Below, piece by piece: positions 1 to 9,126 of a DNA stretch of 64,000 nucleotides (the first letter of the stretch is position 1; every line of letters begins with the position of its first letter). The stretch spans positions 1,866,356 to 1,930,355 of the forward strand of contig NZ_KE124774.1 of the NCBI RefSeq assembly GCF_000188155.2. The letters are read 5' to 3'. The notes under the pieces are model-generated. The model was not told the DNA's origin and searched no databases. It saw only the letters and a program-made list of their open reading frames with translations. The position numbers and the translations under genes are program-made. The DNA comes from Methylocystis sp. ATCC 49242 (GTDB lineage: Bacteria; Pseudomonadota; Alphaproteobacteria; Rhizobiales; Beijerinckiaceae).

Positions 1-871
1 TGCTTATGCAGAGCAAGGCGGCGCGGTCGATGGCGGTTCTCTGCGTCCCTGAGAGGCCCGAGAATGAATGGCCGCCGAGGAAGGGGATGAATTTGTAGGA
101 CACGCCGAGCTGCGACAGTCTGCTGATCAGGGAGAGCGACTGCGACACCGGGACGACCGGATCGAGGGTGCCGTGGACGACGCAGGCGGGCGCCGTCCGT
201 GTGCTCAAAGTGAAGATAGGCGACGCGTTACGATACAGATTCGGAACCACCGGGTAGGGCCGCGCGCCGAACAGAGCCGAAGGCGCAAGCTGCGTATACA
301 TTTCAGGCCGGGTGAGATCGGTTGGTCCGAACATGTCCACCACCGCCGACACCTTCGGCGACAGGGCCGGGAAGAAGGCCGCGCGATCGATCCCGCCCGT
401 CATATTCGGGGCCGACGTCGCGAGAGACCCTAGAAACAATGCGAGATGGCCGCCGGCGGAGTCGCCGACAGCGCCGATGCGGGCGGGGTCGATCCGCAAC
501 GCGCTCGCATATTGGCGCAGCCAGCGTATCGCCAGCTGCACGTCCTGCAACTGGGCGTTCCATTGAGTCGAGCGATCGCCGTATTTCGCAAGGCGGTAAT
601 TGATCGCCACCACATGGAAGCCCGCCCGGGCGTACATTTCTGCGTAGTAGCCGGCGTAGGAAGATTTGTCGCCGCCCTGCCATCCGCCGCCGTGGATCAT
701 GACGACGACCGGGTTCACGCCCCTGTTGAGCAGATAAAGATCCGCCTTCTCCTGTTCGCTCACGCCATATCTGACGTCCCTGTAGACGGTCCAGTTCGGC
801 GCCGCGTCGGCGGCGCGCGTTTGTAGCGACGCCAGTATCAGAATGGCGAAAAGACAGAAGATCCTCTTCAT
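1..871 (-). CDS. Secreted alpha/beta hydrolase (esterase/lipase), 3' end beyond the window
   Basis: Read on the minus strand from an ATG at 871-869, with GGAG four bases upstream, the frame stays open to the window edge (about 290 codons), so the C-terminus is missing. The first ~22 residues form a signal peptide (charged MKR start, hydrophobic core), so the product is probably periplasmic. The fold is the BD-FAE/alpha-beta-hydrolase-3 type: oxyanion motif HGGGW at 60-64, nucleophile elbow GDSAGG with Ser138, then Asp237 (in TLDPVVP) and His268 (in GGHSF) in the expected order for a Ser-Asp-His triad. Likely an esterase or acetyl-esterase on an unknown small ester or acylated glycan. Neighbour thiD is divergent. 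Family assignment is firm; the substrate is not known. Confidence 0.85.
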   Translation of the reverse strand, partial: MKRIFCLFAILILASLQTRAADAAPNWTVYRDVRYGVSEQEKADLYLLNRGVNPVVVMIHGGGWQGGDKSSYAGYYAEMYARAGFHVVAINYRLAKYGDRSTQWNAQLQDVQLAIRWLRQYASALRIDPARIGAVGDSAGGHLALFLGSLATSAPNMTGGIDRAAFFPALSPKVSAVVDMFGPTDLTRPEMYTQLAPSALFGARPYPVVPNLYRNASPIFTLSTRTAPACVVHGTLDPVVPVSQSLSLISRLSQLGVSYKFIPFLGGHSFSGLSGTQRTAIDRAALLCIS

Positions 872-1106
872 TTCTCCAACCTTCGAATTTCCCTCCGCAG
901 CAAGGCGGGAGCATGCATGCCGGGGCGCGGCGGCGATATCGAGCAATGAAATTGCATCGTAAAGATTAGCGTCGCGTTCACGAAAGATGAGAAGTTCGAG
1001 GCCGTTACGCGGCGAAACGGCGACGGGGAAGCCGAAAGACGCGCGAACGCGGTCCGTACGGTGTCCGACGCTTGGGCGAGCAGAGCGACTGCGCTAACTA
1101 GGACTC

Positions 1107-1910
1107 ATGCAGGCCCGAATCCCGAAGCTCCTCTCCATAGCCGGGTCCGACCCTTCGGGCGGAGCGGGCGTGCAAGCCGACCTCAAGACCTTTTCCGCCT
1201 TCAGCTGTTACGGCATGGCGGCGGTCACCGCGCTCACCGCGCAAAACACGCGCGGCGTAACGGCGGCCTTCCCCGTCGCGCCGGACATTGTCGCGGCGCA
1301 GATCGAGGCGGTGATGTCGGACATTCGGCCGGACGCCATCAAGATCGGCATGGTCGCAACGCCGGAAATCGCCCGGGCGATAGCCGGCGCGCTGGGGGAA
1401 GCGCCGCTAAATGTCGTGCTCGATCCGGTGCTCGTTCCAACGCAGGGCGTCAGCCTCGCCTTGGCAGGTCTGGAGACGGCCCTCTCCACGACGCTGCTGC
1501 CCCTCGCCCGGCTCGTCACGCCCAACCTACATGAAGCGAGCGCGCTCACCGACACGCCGCTTGCCCGCACGCTCGATGAAATGGCGGCGCAGGGGCGTCT
1601 GCTGACCGACGCCGGCGCGCGCGCCGTGCTTGTTACGGGCGGCGACCTTGCGGGCGAACCCCTCGACGTGCTCGCCGACGGCGCCGAGATCCGCGTTTTC
1701 CATGGCCGCCGCGTCGAGACGCGCCACACCCATGGCACAGGCTGCGCGCTCTCCTCCGCCATCGCCGCCGAACTCGCCAAGGGCACGGGGCTCATCGACG
1801 CCATCGCCGCGGCGAAGGTCTGGCTGGAGGGCGCTCTGGCGGCGGCGGAGGCGCTCGAATTGGGAGACGGCCGCGGCCCGCCCCATCACTTTTTCGCAAT
1901 GTGGTCCTAG
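1107..1910 (+). CDS. thiD: Bifunctional hydroxymethylpyrimidine kinase/phosphomethylpyrimidine kinase
   Basis: Thiamine biosynthesis enzyme that phosphorylates HMP to HMP-P and then HMP-PP in the cytoplasm. The 267-residue length is normal for the family. The N-terminal ribokinase-fold signature IAGSDPSGGAGVQADLKTF is followed by an AVTALTAQNT segment, and the C-terminal anion-hole motif HGTGCALSSAIA carries the catalytic Cys213. The ATG at 1107 is the first that gives the usual N-terminus (MQARIPKLLSIAGSD). The gene stands alone, convergent with the yqeY-like gene 24 bases downstream; no thi box or TPP riboswitch was seen in the short leader. Confidence 0.95.
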   Translation: MQARIPKLLSIAGSDPSGGAGVQADLKTFSAFSCYGMAAVTALTAQNTRGVTAAFPVAPDIVAAQIEAVMSDIRPDAIKIGMVATPEIARAIAGALGEAPLNVVLDPVLVPTQGVSLALAGLETALSTTLLPLARLVTPNLHEASALTDTPLARTLDEMAAQGRLLTDAGARAVLVTGGDLAGEPLDVLADGAEIRVFHGRRVETRHTHGTGCALSSAIAAELAKGTGLIDAIAAAKVWLEGALAAAEALELGDGRGPPHHFFAMWS

Positions 1911-1934
1911 CGGCCGAGGCTCAGCCGGCGCCGA

Positions 1935-2384
1935 TTACCCGTTCAGCGCCGCCTTGACCGCTGCGCTGGCCTTGGCGAAGTCCATGCGGCCCGTGTATTT
2001 CGCCTTGAGCGCGGCGACGACCTTGCCCATGTCCTTGATGGACGCCGCGCCCACCTCGGCGATGGCCGCCTTTATCGCCTCCGCCGCCTCGGCTTCGGTG
2101 AGCTGCTGCGGCAGATAGGCGGAGATCACGGCGATTTCGCCGCGCTCCTTCGAAGCGAGATCCTCGCGGCCGGCCTTCTCATAGATGTCGAGCGATTCCT
2201 GCCGGCTCTTGATCATCTTCTGAAGCAGGGCCAGCACATCGTCCCCTGTGAGCGTCTTGCCCGCCCCGCGCGCCTCGATATCCTTGTCCTTGAGCGCCGC
2301 ATTGATGAGGCGCAGGGCGTCCACCTTGGCGCGGTCGCCTGCCTTCATTGCGTCTTTCAGGTCCTGGGTGATCTTCTCGCGCAT
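1935..2384 (-). CDS. GatB/YqeY domain-containing protein
   Basis: A 149-residue cytoplasmic protein matching the YqeY family throughout: N-terminal MREKITQDLKDAMKAGDRAKVDALRLI, a central EEAIKxxIKSRQES-like stretch (MIKSRQESLDIYEKAGREDL) and the C-terminal YTGRMDFAKASAAVKAAL tail. YqeY resembles the tail domain of the amidotransferase subunit GatB and is thought to bind tRNA, but its role is not settled. It is divergent from carA with about 60 bases between start codons, an arrangement often seen in alphaproteobacteria, where it commonly precedes dnaG/rpoD genes (not present here). Confidence 0.9.
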   Translation of the reverse strand: MREKITQDLKDAMKAGDRAKVDALRLINAALKDKDIEARGAGKTLTGDDVLALLQKMIKSRQESLDIYEKAGREDLASKERGEIAVISAYLPQQLTEAEAAEAIKAAIAEVGAASIKDMGKVVAALKAKYTGRMDFAKASAAVKAALNG

Positions 2385-2445
2385 AGGGTTTCCATTTCGG
2401 GGTCGGATGGACTAAATCCACGGTCAACAGGGAATAGAGCGGAAC

Positions 2446-3636
2446 ATGAGCGTCAATCAAGACAATGGCTGGACGAAGCCGGTGCACACCGGCGTGCTGG
2501 TGCTCGCGAGCGGCGAGGTTATCGAGGGCTACGGCCTTGGCGCCGTCGGCGAGGCGGTGGGCGAGGTCTGCTTCAACACCGCCATGACAGGCTATCAGGA
2601 AATTCTCACCGACCCGTCCTACGCCGCGCAGATCGTCACTTTCACCTTCCCGCACATCGGCAATGTCGGGGCCAATGAGGACGACATCGAGACGGTCGAT
2701 CTCGCCCGCAGCGCCGGCGCGGTCGGCGCGATTTTCGGCGCGCCGGTGACGGACCCATCCAATTTCCGCGCCGAGTCGACGCTGACGAGCTGGCTCGAGA
2801 AGCGCGGGATCGTGGCTCTTTGCGGAATCGACACGCGCGCGCTGACGGCGCTGATCCGCGAAAAGGGGATGCAGAACGCCGTCATCGCCCACTCGCCGGA
2901 CGGCCGGTTCGACATGGCCGCGCTCAAGGCGAAGGCCGCGGCCTGGCCGGGCATCGACGGGATGGACCTCGTCCCGACCGTGGGCGCGAAAGAGCGCTTC
3001 GACTGGCGCGAGACCACCTGGAAGCTCGGCGCGGGTTATGGCGCGCGCGAGGGCGCGCCGAAATATCGCGTCGTCGCCATCGACTATGGCGTGAAGCGCA
3101 ATATCCTGCGCCTGCTGGCGGAACAGGGCTGCGAGGTTATCGTCGCCCCCGCGACGGCGACGAGCGCGGAAATTCTCGCGCTAAAACCCGACGGCGTATT
3201 CCTCTCCAACGGGCCGGGCGACCCGGCCGAGACGGGGAAATACGCCGCGCCCGTCATCCGGGACCTGCTGGCTGCGAAGGTTCCGACTTTCGGTATTTGT
3301 CTGGGTCACCAGATGATGGCGCTCGCCGTCGGGGCCAGGACGCGGAAAATGCCGCAAGGACATCACGGCGCCAATCATCCGGTGAAGGACTTCACCACGG
3401 GCAAGGTCGAGATCGTGTCGATGAACCACGGCTTCGCGGTCGATCGCGACACGCTGCCGGAGAATGCGGTCGAAACGCATCGCTCGCTCTTCGACGGCTC
3501 CAATTGCGGCATCGCTCTGACGGACCGACCGGCCTTCTCGGTGCAGCATCACCCCGAGGCCTCGCCGGGACCTCAGGACAGCCATTATCTGTTCCGCCGC
3601 TTCGTCGAACTGATGAAAGAGGCGAAAGCCGCGTGA
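2446..3636 (+). CDS. carA: Carbamoyl-phosphate synthase small (glutaminase) subunit
   Basis: Class I glutamine amidotransferase subunit that releases ammonia from glutamine for carbamoyl phosphate synthesis (arginine and pyrimidine pathways), working with CarB, which is not in the window. The 396-residue chain has the CPSase small-chain N-domain (ALVLASGEVIEGYGLG-like start, FNTAMTGYQEILTDPSY) and a C-terminal GATase domain with nucleophile Cys285 in FGICLGHQ and the His369/Glu371 pair in VQHHPEASPGP. The ATG at 2446 follows GGAACA. Single-gene context here; the next gene starts 55 bases downstream. Confidence 0.97.
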   Translation: MSVNQDNGWTKPVHTGVLVLASGEVIEGYGLGAVGEAVGEVCFNTAMTGYQEILTDPSYAAQIVTFTFPHIGNVGANEDDIETVDLARSAGAVGAIFGAPVTDPSNFRAESTLTSWLEKRGIVALCGIDTRALTALIREKGMQNAVIAHSPDGRFDMAALKAKAAAWPGIDGMDLVPTVGAKERFDWRETTWKLGAGYGAREGAPKYRVVAIDYGVKRNILRLLAEQGCEVIVAPATATSAEILALKPDGVFLSNGPGDPAETGKYAAPVIRDLLAAKVPTFGICLGHQMMALAVGARTRKMPQGHHGANHPVKDFTTGKVEIVSMNHGFAVDRDTLPENAVETHRSLFDGSNCGIALTDRPAFSVQHHPEASPGPQDSHYLFRRFVELMKEAKAA

Positions 3637-3659
3637 CGGCGGCCCGGCGGGAGCGCAAA

Positions 3660-3693
3660 ATGGCGGCGTCGTCCACGAACGGAGCGCCGCCAT
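3660..3693 (+). promoter_or_regulatory. Hairpin overlapping the ribosome site and start of the next gene
   Basis: ATGGCGGCG (3660-3668) pairs perfectly with CGCCGCCAT (3685-3693). The loop contains GGAG, the likely ribosome binding site of the gene starting at 3692, and the stem covers the first bases of its ATG. There is no T-run after it, so a terminator is less likely than a translation-limiting structure. Function is inferred only. Confidence 0.4.
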
Positions 3694-4552
3694 GCGCATC
3701 CTCCGGTTTGCCGCGATGGCGGCGCTGACGCTCATAGCCGCCGTTGTCATTTCCCTGACGGCAAGGCCGGCGTTGCGTCATGCGCTCCTCGCCGAGCTGA
3801 ATGACCCGGGCGCCCTGCCCGCGCTCGAAAGCGACGGGCGCATCCGCTTCGAGCCGGCGGCGCGCGCATGCGCGCAAGAGGTCGCCGCGATCCTTCCCGG
3901 CGCGCTCAGACGCGTCGAGAGCGAGCATGGCCGCCCCTTCGCGAAAGCTCCGCTGATCGGAGTCTACGAATCCTTCGACACTTACGCGCGCGCAAACGGC
4001 CTCGGCGACTCTGGCGTCGCAGGCGTTTCGCGGGCGGGACGCGCCTTGCTTTCGCCGACCCTGTGCGGGCAAGAGCGCGCGCGGCTCGATGGCGTGCTGA
4101 CCCATGAATTGTCGCATATTCATTTCTTCGGCTGGCGACCGCGCAACGCGCCGCGCCCGCCGCCGTGGTTCACCGAAGGCCTTGCCGTGATGGTTTCGAA
4201 GGGCGGCGGCGCCGAGGGCGTCAGCGACGAGGAGGCCGCGCAGGCGATCCGCGACGGCTACGCAGTCATTCTCGACGATCGTCCGTGGTTCGATTTCACC
4301 GACATCCGCTTCGAGCGCGAGCCTTCGGCGACGGGCGCTCTCGACGCTTACTCCTACCGCCAGCGACTGGCCTTCCGGCAGGCGGCTGTCTTCATCGCCT
4401 GGCTGCGGGCGCGCGATCCCGTCGCCTTCGGGCGGCTGCTGCGCAGCCTCGAGAGCGGCGCGCCGTTCGACGAGGCGTTTCACGACTCCTTTCGCGCGGC
4501 GCCGATGGACTGCTGGCGAGATTACGTCGCCGCCATCTCACATGCGGGCTGA
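3692..4552 (+). CDS. Membrane-anchored HExxH protein, putative metallopeptidase
   Basis: A 286-residue protein with one N-terminal hydrophobic segment (residues ~5-25, signal peptide or anchor), so it is exported or faces the periplasm. HELSH at 138-142 (in GVLTHELSHIHFFGW) fits the gluzincin zinc-binding motif HExxH, and PPPWFTEGLAVMVSK about 20 residues later supplies a Glu in a WFTEGLA context typical of gluzincin-like peptidases (third zinc ligand). No further domain was recognised. It follows carA with the hairpin at 3660-3693 in between and is convergent with the GT61 gene. Peptidase activity is inferred from the motif pair alone. Confidence 0.7.
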   Translation: MRILRFAAMAALTLIAAVVISLTARPALRHALLAELNDPGALPALESDGRIRFEPAARACAQEVAAILPGALRRVESEHGRPFAKAPLIGVYESFDTYARANGLGDSGVAGVSRAGRALLSPTLCGQERARLDGVLTHELSHIHFFGWRPRNAPRPPPWFTEGLAVMVSKGGGAEGVSDEEAAQAIRDGYAVILDDRPWFDFTDIRFEREPSATGALDAYSYRQRLAFRQAAVFIAWLRARDPVAFGRLLRSLESGAPFDEAFHDSFRAAPMDCWRDYVAAISHAG

Positions 4553-4592
4553 ACCGCGCGCCGCGCGCGCTCGGCATTAATTCTGCGGGGGT

Positions 4593-6104
4593 CTACGCAT
4601 CGGCCGTCCATTGCTTCAAAAAATCTTCGTACACGGTTTCGTCGATTCGATAATCGCCATGATGCGGGTAGTCCAGATCTTCCTTTACGAAGCGGCCGGT
4701 AATGACCGTCGTGTCCATGCCCAATTCATCGAGAAGCGCGGTCACCCCGACCAGCAATTCCGTATATTGATGATTGAGAATGGCGATCTTCGTCCCCGGC
4801 CTCGCAAAGAATGCAAGGAAATACGCCGAACCCTCCGGCCCGGTCACAAATTTCGCATTTCTGATGAGGTTGAGCTGGCTGGCGAAATCATGTTCTTCCG
4901 GGTAAACGATCGTGAAACCGTTACGGACCGCGATTTTCTCGATCCTCCCGGCGTTGAAAAGCTTGCGATGAAGATAGTAGCGGCGCGCCAGAAAAATCTT
5001 TTCTAGGCCCGGCGTCGCACTCAACCGCTCGACAAAGCGAGCTGTCATGAAATTGGCGAGGCGGGCGAAACGGTCGAGCGGCGCGGCAAACAACTCCTCG
5101 CGATAGCGATCGTTCATCCGGACGAGGATCGGCGCGTAATAATAGGTGGGCGAATACCAAAGCTTTCCCACCTCTACGACCGTATTAGGCTCAATTTCGA
5201 TTATCTCGGCGTTCTCCGGCAGCAACAGCGCGAGCGATTGCCGGTGTTGCTCGGGCATATGAGCGTCCATCAGCACGGGAACATCGGGCATCATCCCGCT
5301 CGACATCGCGACAGCCAATCGAGGAAGGTATTCGCCAACCCAATGACCGAAGGCACCGCTGTTGGGGCCGAGCAGGCTGAAACACTCGTCAATCCGCAGC
5401 GGCGGCGCGTCGGAAACGCCCTCCATGAAAGAAGCGGAATGGCCTTCCCGCTGAAAAACCGCGGCGTCCAGCTCGATGTCATCGTCGATGCTGTCGAATT
5501 CCGTCCCTTCGTAATCCAGCAGAAGTTCGTCGCCCGAATTGACAAGCTGCGATCTGCCGAGAAGCTTCACCCCCTCGAAGGCCGCAACATATGAGGACCG
5601 CGAAAAACCATGGACAACACGATGGTTGCCGTCACCGATTACACGCGGCGGTAAATGCGCGACCGGCTCGCCGCCATTTTCCAGAAGATGAAAAAAAGCG
5701 CTCCGATGCGTCGCCGCCTCCCTGATGCTTCGCAAAGGCAAGGACTTCAGATGCGCAGAATCGGGATAACCCATCGCCTCCCTGAACAGCTCGAAACCAT
5801 GATGAACGCCATATTTCTGGGTCAACTTCAGCTTCATCTGGCGCCGCGCCCATATCGACCAGACCGACATTGATCGGGCGTGATGGATGAGATCGCCAGG
5901 AAAAAGCTGCAAAATTTCGTCGTTATCGGCCAAAATGATTATCCATGAGATACGATGTTTCATCTCCGCCGGAAGGACACCCGGCGACGTGTCAAGGATG
6001 CTCAACCTCATTATATCTTTTATGTTACCAACGGGGAAGGCGCCAGCCGGGTCATTGACCGAATGTCGAGCGTCCCACAACCGCCCGTCCCCAAACAGGA
6101 ACAT
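4593..6104 (-). CDS. Glycosyltransferase family 61 (DUF563-type)
   Basis: A 503-residue protein. The C-terminal half has the GT61 layout: EKIFLARR, then FNAGRIEKIAVRNGFTIVYPEE, FASQLNLIRNAKFVTGPEGSAY and RPGTKIAILNH, the region that binds the sugar nucleotide in this family. The N-terminal ~200 residues are less conserved and carry a FGHWVGEYLPRL segment typical of capsule/LPS members. It probably adds a sugar to a surface polysaccharide or glycoprotein in the cytoplasm. It lies 79 bases downstream of the acyltransferase gene on the same strand, so the two are probably co-transcribed. Acceptor and donor are unknown; an internal start is possible. Confidence 0.85.
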   Translation of the reverse strand: MFLFGDGRLWDARHSVNDPAGAFPVGNIKDIMRLSILDTSPGVLPAEMKHRISWIIILADNDEILQLFPGDLIHHARSMSVWSIWARRQMKLKLTQKYGVHHGFELFREAMGYPDSAHLKSLPLRSIREAATHRSAFFHLLENGGEPVAHLPPRVIGDGNHRVVHGFSRSSYVAAFEGVKLLGRSQLVNSGDELLLDYEGTEFDSIDDDIELDAAVFQREGHSASFMEGVSDAPPLRIDECFSLLGPNSGAFGHWVGEYLPRLAVAMSSGMMPDVPVLMDAHMPEQHRQSLALLLPENAEIIEIEPNTVVEVGKLWYSPTYYYAPILVRMNDRYREELFAAPLDRFARLANFMTARFVERLSATPGLEKIFLARRYYLHRKLFNAGRIEKIAVRNGFTIVYPEEHDFASQLNLIRNAKFVTGPEGSAYFLAFFARPGTKIAILNHQYTELLVGVTALLDELGMDTTVITGRFVKEDLDYPHHGDYRIDETVYEDFLKQWTADA

Positions 6105-6182
6105 ACGATTGCGGCCAAGCCAATCGACACACGGCCACGCGCCATGTCAGTCAGGCACGCCGCCCGCGTAAATCGGCGCGAC

Positions 6183-7202
6183 TCAACACCCCCGCCCTTG
6201 CTCGCTGGCCCTCGTTTCCCTCACCGGATAGGACGCCAGAGCCTTGGCGCGATAGGCGGGAAACCATTCGGCGTCCAACGGCGCATTCGACTCGACGCAT
6301 AGTCTGCGGTATTTCTCGAGGTTATAAATTTGCTTCACCGCATGTAGCGACATCGGCCGTCCGCCGAACTTCTCCTTGAATTGATAAAGTCCGTCTTGTG
6401 GTTTTACGCCCCCTCCCAGATTCAGAATTCTCACTCCGCAATCTCTTAACATCTGCATGCCCCGCCATAACAGCCACGCCGACCAGTCGCGTCCTGCCGC
6501 GCTCGTGGCCCCGATGAAATACTCGGCCCGCTCGCCAAAGAAGGGAAACACCGCCACCGCCTCCACACAGCCGTCCATAGCCGCTCCCACAACAAGACTG
6601 CCTCGATCGAATATCCAGGAATCGAGCGTTTCTTGGGAAAATTGGTAATGCGCCAAAGCACCCGATCGCGCCATGGTCTCCGGATAAAGCCGCCGTAGCG
6701 CGTCAGCCAGCGATTCCCTTTCCTCGGCAAGCGCAACTCCGAGTCTTTCCGCGCGCCGGATTTTGCGTCGAATGATCGCCCCAGTGTTCTCTAGGAGATC
6801 GTAAGCTGAGAGATCGAGCAGAAACACCTGGTTGCCGGGCGTCGCGTTTGCGACCGCGCGCAAGTCGGTCTCCGGCTCGAACTGCAAATACCCGGCGACC
6901 CATCCCTTGGCCGCGCCATACTCCGCCCACGCGGAAAGACACTCTTGCCCCGGCGACCGCATCACGGCGCCTGAAACCGACAATGTGGTGCAAATGTCGA
7001 CGTCATCCCGCCAGCGACGTTCATAGAACGGAAAAATCAGTGCGCTTTCACCCACTTCAACCAACGCGAGCCGGGGATCGATTCCAGAAAATGAGAGCGC
7101 GCGATTGAAAGAAAAGGAGTGCGAAGGAATACCGCTCCTGGCCGCCATCGCTTGCCATAGTCTAAGATCATCAAAAGTTGCGATCCGGATTTCGGCGTTC
7201 AT
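6183..7202 (-). CDS. FemAB/GNAT-like acyltransferase
   Basis: Start chosen at the ATG 7202-7200 (MNAEIRIATFDDLRLW), which gives 339 residues; the longer frame adds 15 residues with no conservation-like features. The C-terminal half has the FemAB-like GNAT pattern: RRKIRRAERLGV at ~140, SVVVGAAMDG-like strand, YFIGATSAAGRDWSAWLLWRGMQML, then ILNLGGGVKPQDGLYQFKEKFGG, a signature of peptidoglycan/polysaccharide-linked N-acyltransferases. Likely acylates an amino sugar or aminoacyl group of a surface glycan. It precedes the GT61 gene and is divergent from the methyltransferase at 7322. Confidence 0.78.
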   Translation of the reverse strand: MNAEIRIATFDDLRLWQAMAARSGIPSHSFSFNRALSFSGIDPRLALVEVGESALIFPFYERRWRDDVDICTTLSVSGAVMRSPGQECLSAWAEYGAAKGWVAGYLQFEPETDLRAVANATPGNQVFLLDLSAYDLLENTGAIIRRKIRRAERLGVALAEERESLADALRRLYPETMARSGALAHYQFSQETLDSWIFDRGSLVVGAAMDGCVEAVAVFPFFGERAEYFIGATSAAGRDWSAWLLWRGMQMLRDCGVRILNLGGGVKPQDGLYQFKEKFGGRPMSLHAVKQIYNLEKYRRLCVESNAPLDAEWFPAYRAKALASYPVRETRASEQGRGC

Positions 7203-7321
7203 TCTGACCACCCGCTGCAAGTGAAGCCCTTCCGCCGCGCCGCGCAAGACCCGCGCGTCCTTGACGCAGCCCGGCGCCGATGCTTGTGTATCGAAAATCC
7301 ATTCTGATTTGGAAAAAAACG

Positions 7322-8095
7322 ATGATTGATAGCGAAGCGCGAGCGTATAGCCGGTTTGCCGAATATTACGATCTTATGGTCGGAAATCGCGATGACCATG
7401 TCAGTTTCTATTCCGGCCTTTTGGACCCGGCTCAGAGTTCCCTGCTTGATCTTGGCTGCGGGACGGGCGCGATCACGACCCGGGTCGCCCGCGCATTGCG
7501 CGCCATGCGACGCGGCCAAGCCGTTCGCGTCGTTGGCGTCGATGGTTCCCGCGCAATGCTGGACGTCGCCGCGTCTCGTGACGCGAGCATCGAATGGGTG
7601 GAAGGCGATTTGCGGTCGCCGCCGATCGAAGGCCGCTTCGATCTTGCAATCTCCTGTTACAATACGCTGCAACACATTGAGACCGCAGACCTGCAAAAGG
7701 CATTTGAGCGGGTGCGCGCGCTGCTTGCCGCAGCCGCATGCTTTGCCTTCGATATATATAGACCCAATCTCACTTACATCCGCGTCCCACAGCGCAATCG
7801 CCTCGCCCGCGAACTGGTTCACCCCGACGGCAGACGTCTCGAAATTCGGGAAGACACGGATTATTGCGAGGAGGGGCGTTTCATCACCATTGTATGGGAT
7901 TTGATCGACCCTGCTCGCAAGGACCAGCCGCCTTTGGCCCAAACAAGATACAGAATGTGGCAGCACGAGCCCGGAGAAGTCGAGCAGGCGCTCGCGCATG
8001 CCGGATTTGAAATCGTCGAGAGATTTGGCGACCTCGACCGTTCCGTATACGGGCAATCGTCCAAGAAACAGGTTACTGTTTGCCGCGCGATTTAA
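7322..8095 (+). CDS. Class I SAM-dependent methyltransferase
   Basis: Start placed at ATG 7322 (MIDSEARAYSRFAEYYDLM), the usual opening of this subfamily; the frame begins 14 codons earlier but that part is lysine/hydrophobic noise. Motif I is SLLDLGCGTGAITTR at ~40, an acidic VGVDGSRAMLDVA strand follows, then WVEGDLRSPPIEGRFDLAISCYNTLQH (motif II and post II). Length 257. The substrate is unknown; position inside a polysaccharide locus suggests a sugar or lipid-linked intermediate. It is convergent with the WbqC gene, whose stop is 3 bases away. Confidence 0.88.
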   Translation: MIDSEARAYSRFAEYYDLMVGNRDDHVSFYSGLLDPAQSSLLDLGCGTGAITTRVARALRAMRRGQAVRVVGVDGSRAMLDVAASRDASIEWVEGDLRSPPIEGRFDLAISCYNTLQHIETADLQKAFERVRALLAAAACFAFDIYRPNLTYIRVPQRNRLARELVHPDGRRLEIREDTDYCEEGRFITIVWDLIDPARKDQPPLAQTRYRMWQHEPGEVEQALAHAGFEIVERFGDLDRSVYGQSSKKQVTVCRAI

Positions 8096-8097
8096 AC

Positions 8098-8904
8098 TCA
8101 TCGTAGCTGCTGAGGCGTCGCCACATCGAGAGTCGATGCATTGATAATGTCAGCGCGAATTACACCAGGCTCCTCGGTCATCAATGCGTGTAGCATGTTG
8201 GTGAAAGGTCCATTATAGGAAGACAGGAAGCGCAGCTCCATATTCGCTTCGGCAAATGCCGCAGCGTCATAGAGCCGCCTGCCCCCCGGCGAATTGACAT
8301 AGCGCTTCGCGCCGACCGCCGAGGCGATGGCGATGACACGATCCTGACCACGGAGTTGGGGATCGATCGCGAGGCGCGAACTTCTGATGAACTTGATATC
8401 GAACGCGAGTAGCTCCGCGACCCTACGAAGGCTGTCTTCAAGATAGTCGATGACAGATGAAGCGGGTCTTTCGAGCAGTTCACGAATTAGGCCTGCTGCG
8501 GGGCTACTGCCTCCCTTTATCCATGCAACGCGCTCCACGCGGTCACGGAGTTCTTCCCGTGCATTTGGACTGAAACGCAAGTCTTTTATCAATGTCTCGC
8601 GCGGCTGACGCTCCAACGGGAGCGTCAGCCATGTCGGCCTTTCGCGATCGCCTCCGATTTGGCATCTATGAACCCGCCCGCGGCGCGGGAACTGCACGCA
8701 ATCGTATATTACGAAAACTTCGCAGACGGCAAACAAGCGGAAATAACCCGCATAGGGAAAGAAATAGGGCTGCATGACCGCGACCGATCCCGGGCGAAAT
8801 CCACGTAAAGGCCCAACGTCGCCGGGACCTTCAGTGTCACGCGCGGAGTTACCGCAGGATTGACCCCAATGCGATGCGGAATGGTCAAAGAGACGAACAT
8901 TCAT
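8098..8904 (-). CDS. WbqC-like family protein
   Basis: The WbqC signature is clear: VAVMQPYFFPYAGYFRLF, then VFVIYDCVQFPRRGRVHRC, and TLPLERQ...LIKDLRF, followed by LLAFDIKFIRSSRL and NSPGGRRLYDAAAFAEANMELRFL. Family members occur in O-antigen and amino-sugar (viosamine-like) modification loci and are thought to transfer amino acids or acyl groups to sugars. The 268-residue frame has about 42 residues before the conserved start; with no better start codon there I keep ATG 8904, but the true start is uncertain. Last gene of the FkbM - two-domain methyltransferase - WbqC set. Confidence 0.85.
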   Translation of the reverse strand: MNVRLFDHSASHWGQSCGNSARDTEGPGDVGPLRGFRPGSVAVMQPYFFPYAGYFRLFAVCEVFVIYDCVQFPRRGRVHRCQIGGDRERPTWLTLPLERQPRETLIKDLRFSPNAREELRDRVERVAWIKGGSSPAAGLIRELLERPASSVIDYLEDSLRRVAELLAFDIKFIRSSRLAIDPQLRGQDRVIAIASAVGAKRYVNSPGGRRLYDAAAFAEANMELRFLSSYNGPFTNMLHALMTEEPGVIRADIINASTLDVATPQQLR

Positions 8905-9126
8905 CGAATTTTTCTATCCCCACGAAATTGCCTGCCATTTCGCCGCATATTCCTCGGGCAATCGTTGACGAAACGGGCGGCGGCTTTCACAGGGGAGCAC
9001 GAGGACGCAGCACATAGCTTTGACCGTTGGGTCAAGAAACCACCCTTTCATCAATGCCGTATCATTTGAATATCGACCAGCCGCCTCACCCGATATTTCG
9101 AAACAGAAGACGCCCCATTTCTGGCT

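Noticed and set aside
303-914. A 203-residue minus-strand frame at the left edge
   Set aside because: It lies in the wrong frame; the esterase frame starting at 871 has a signal peptide and a full triad.
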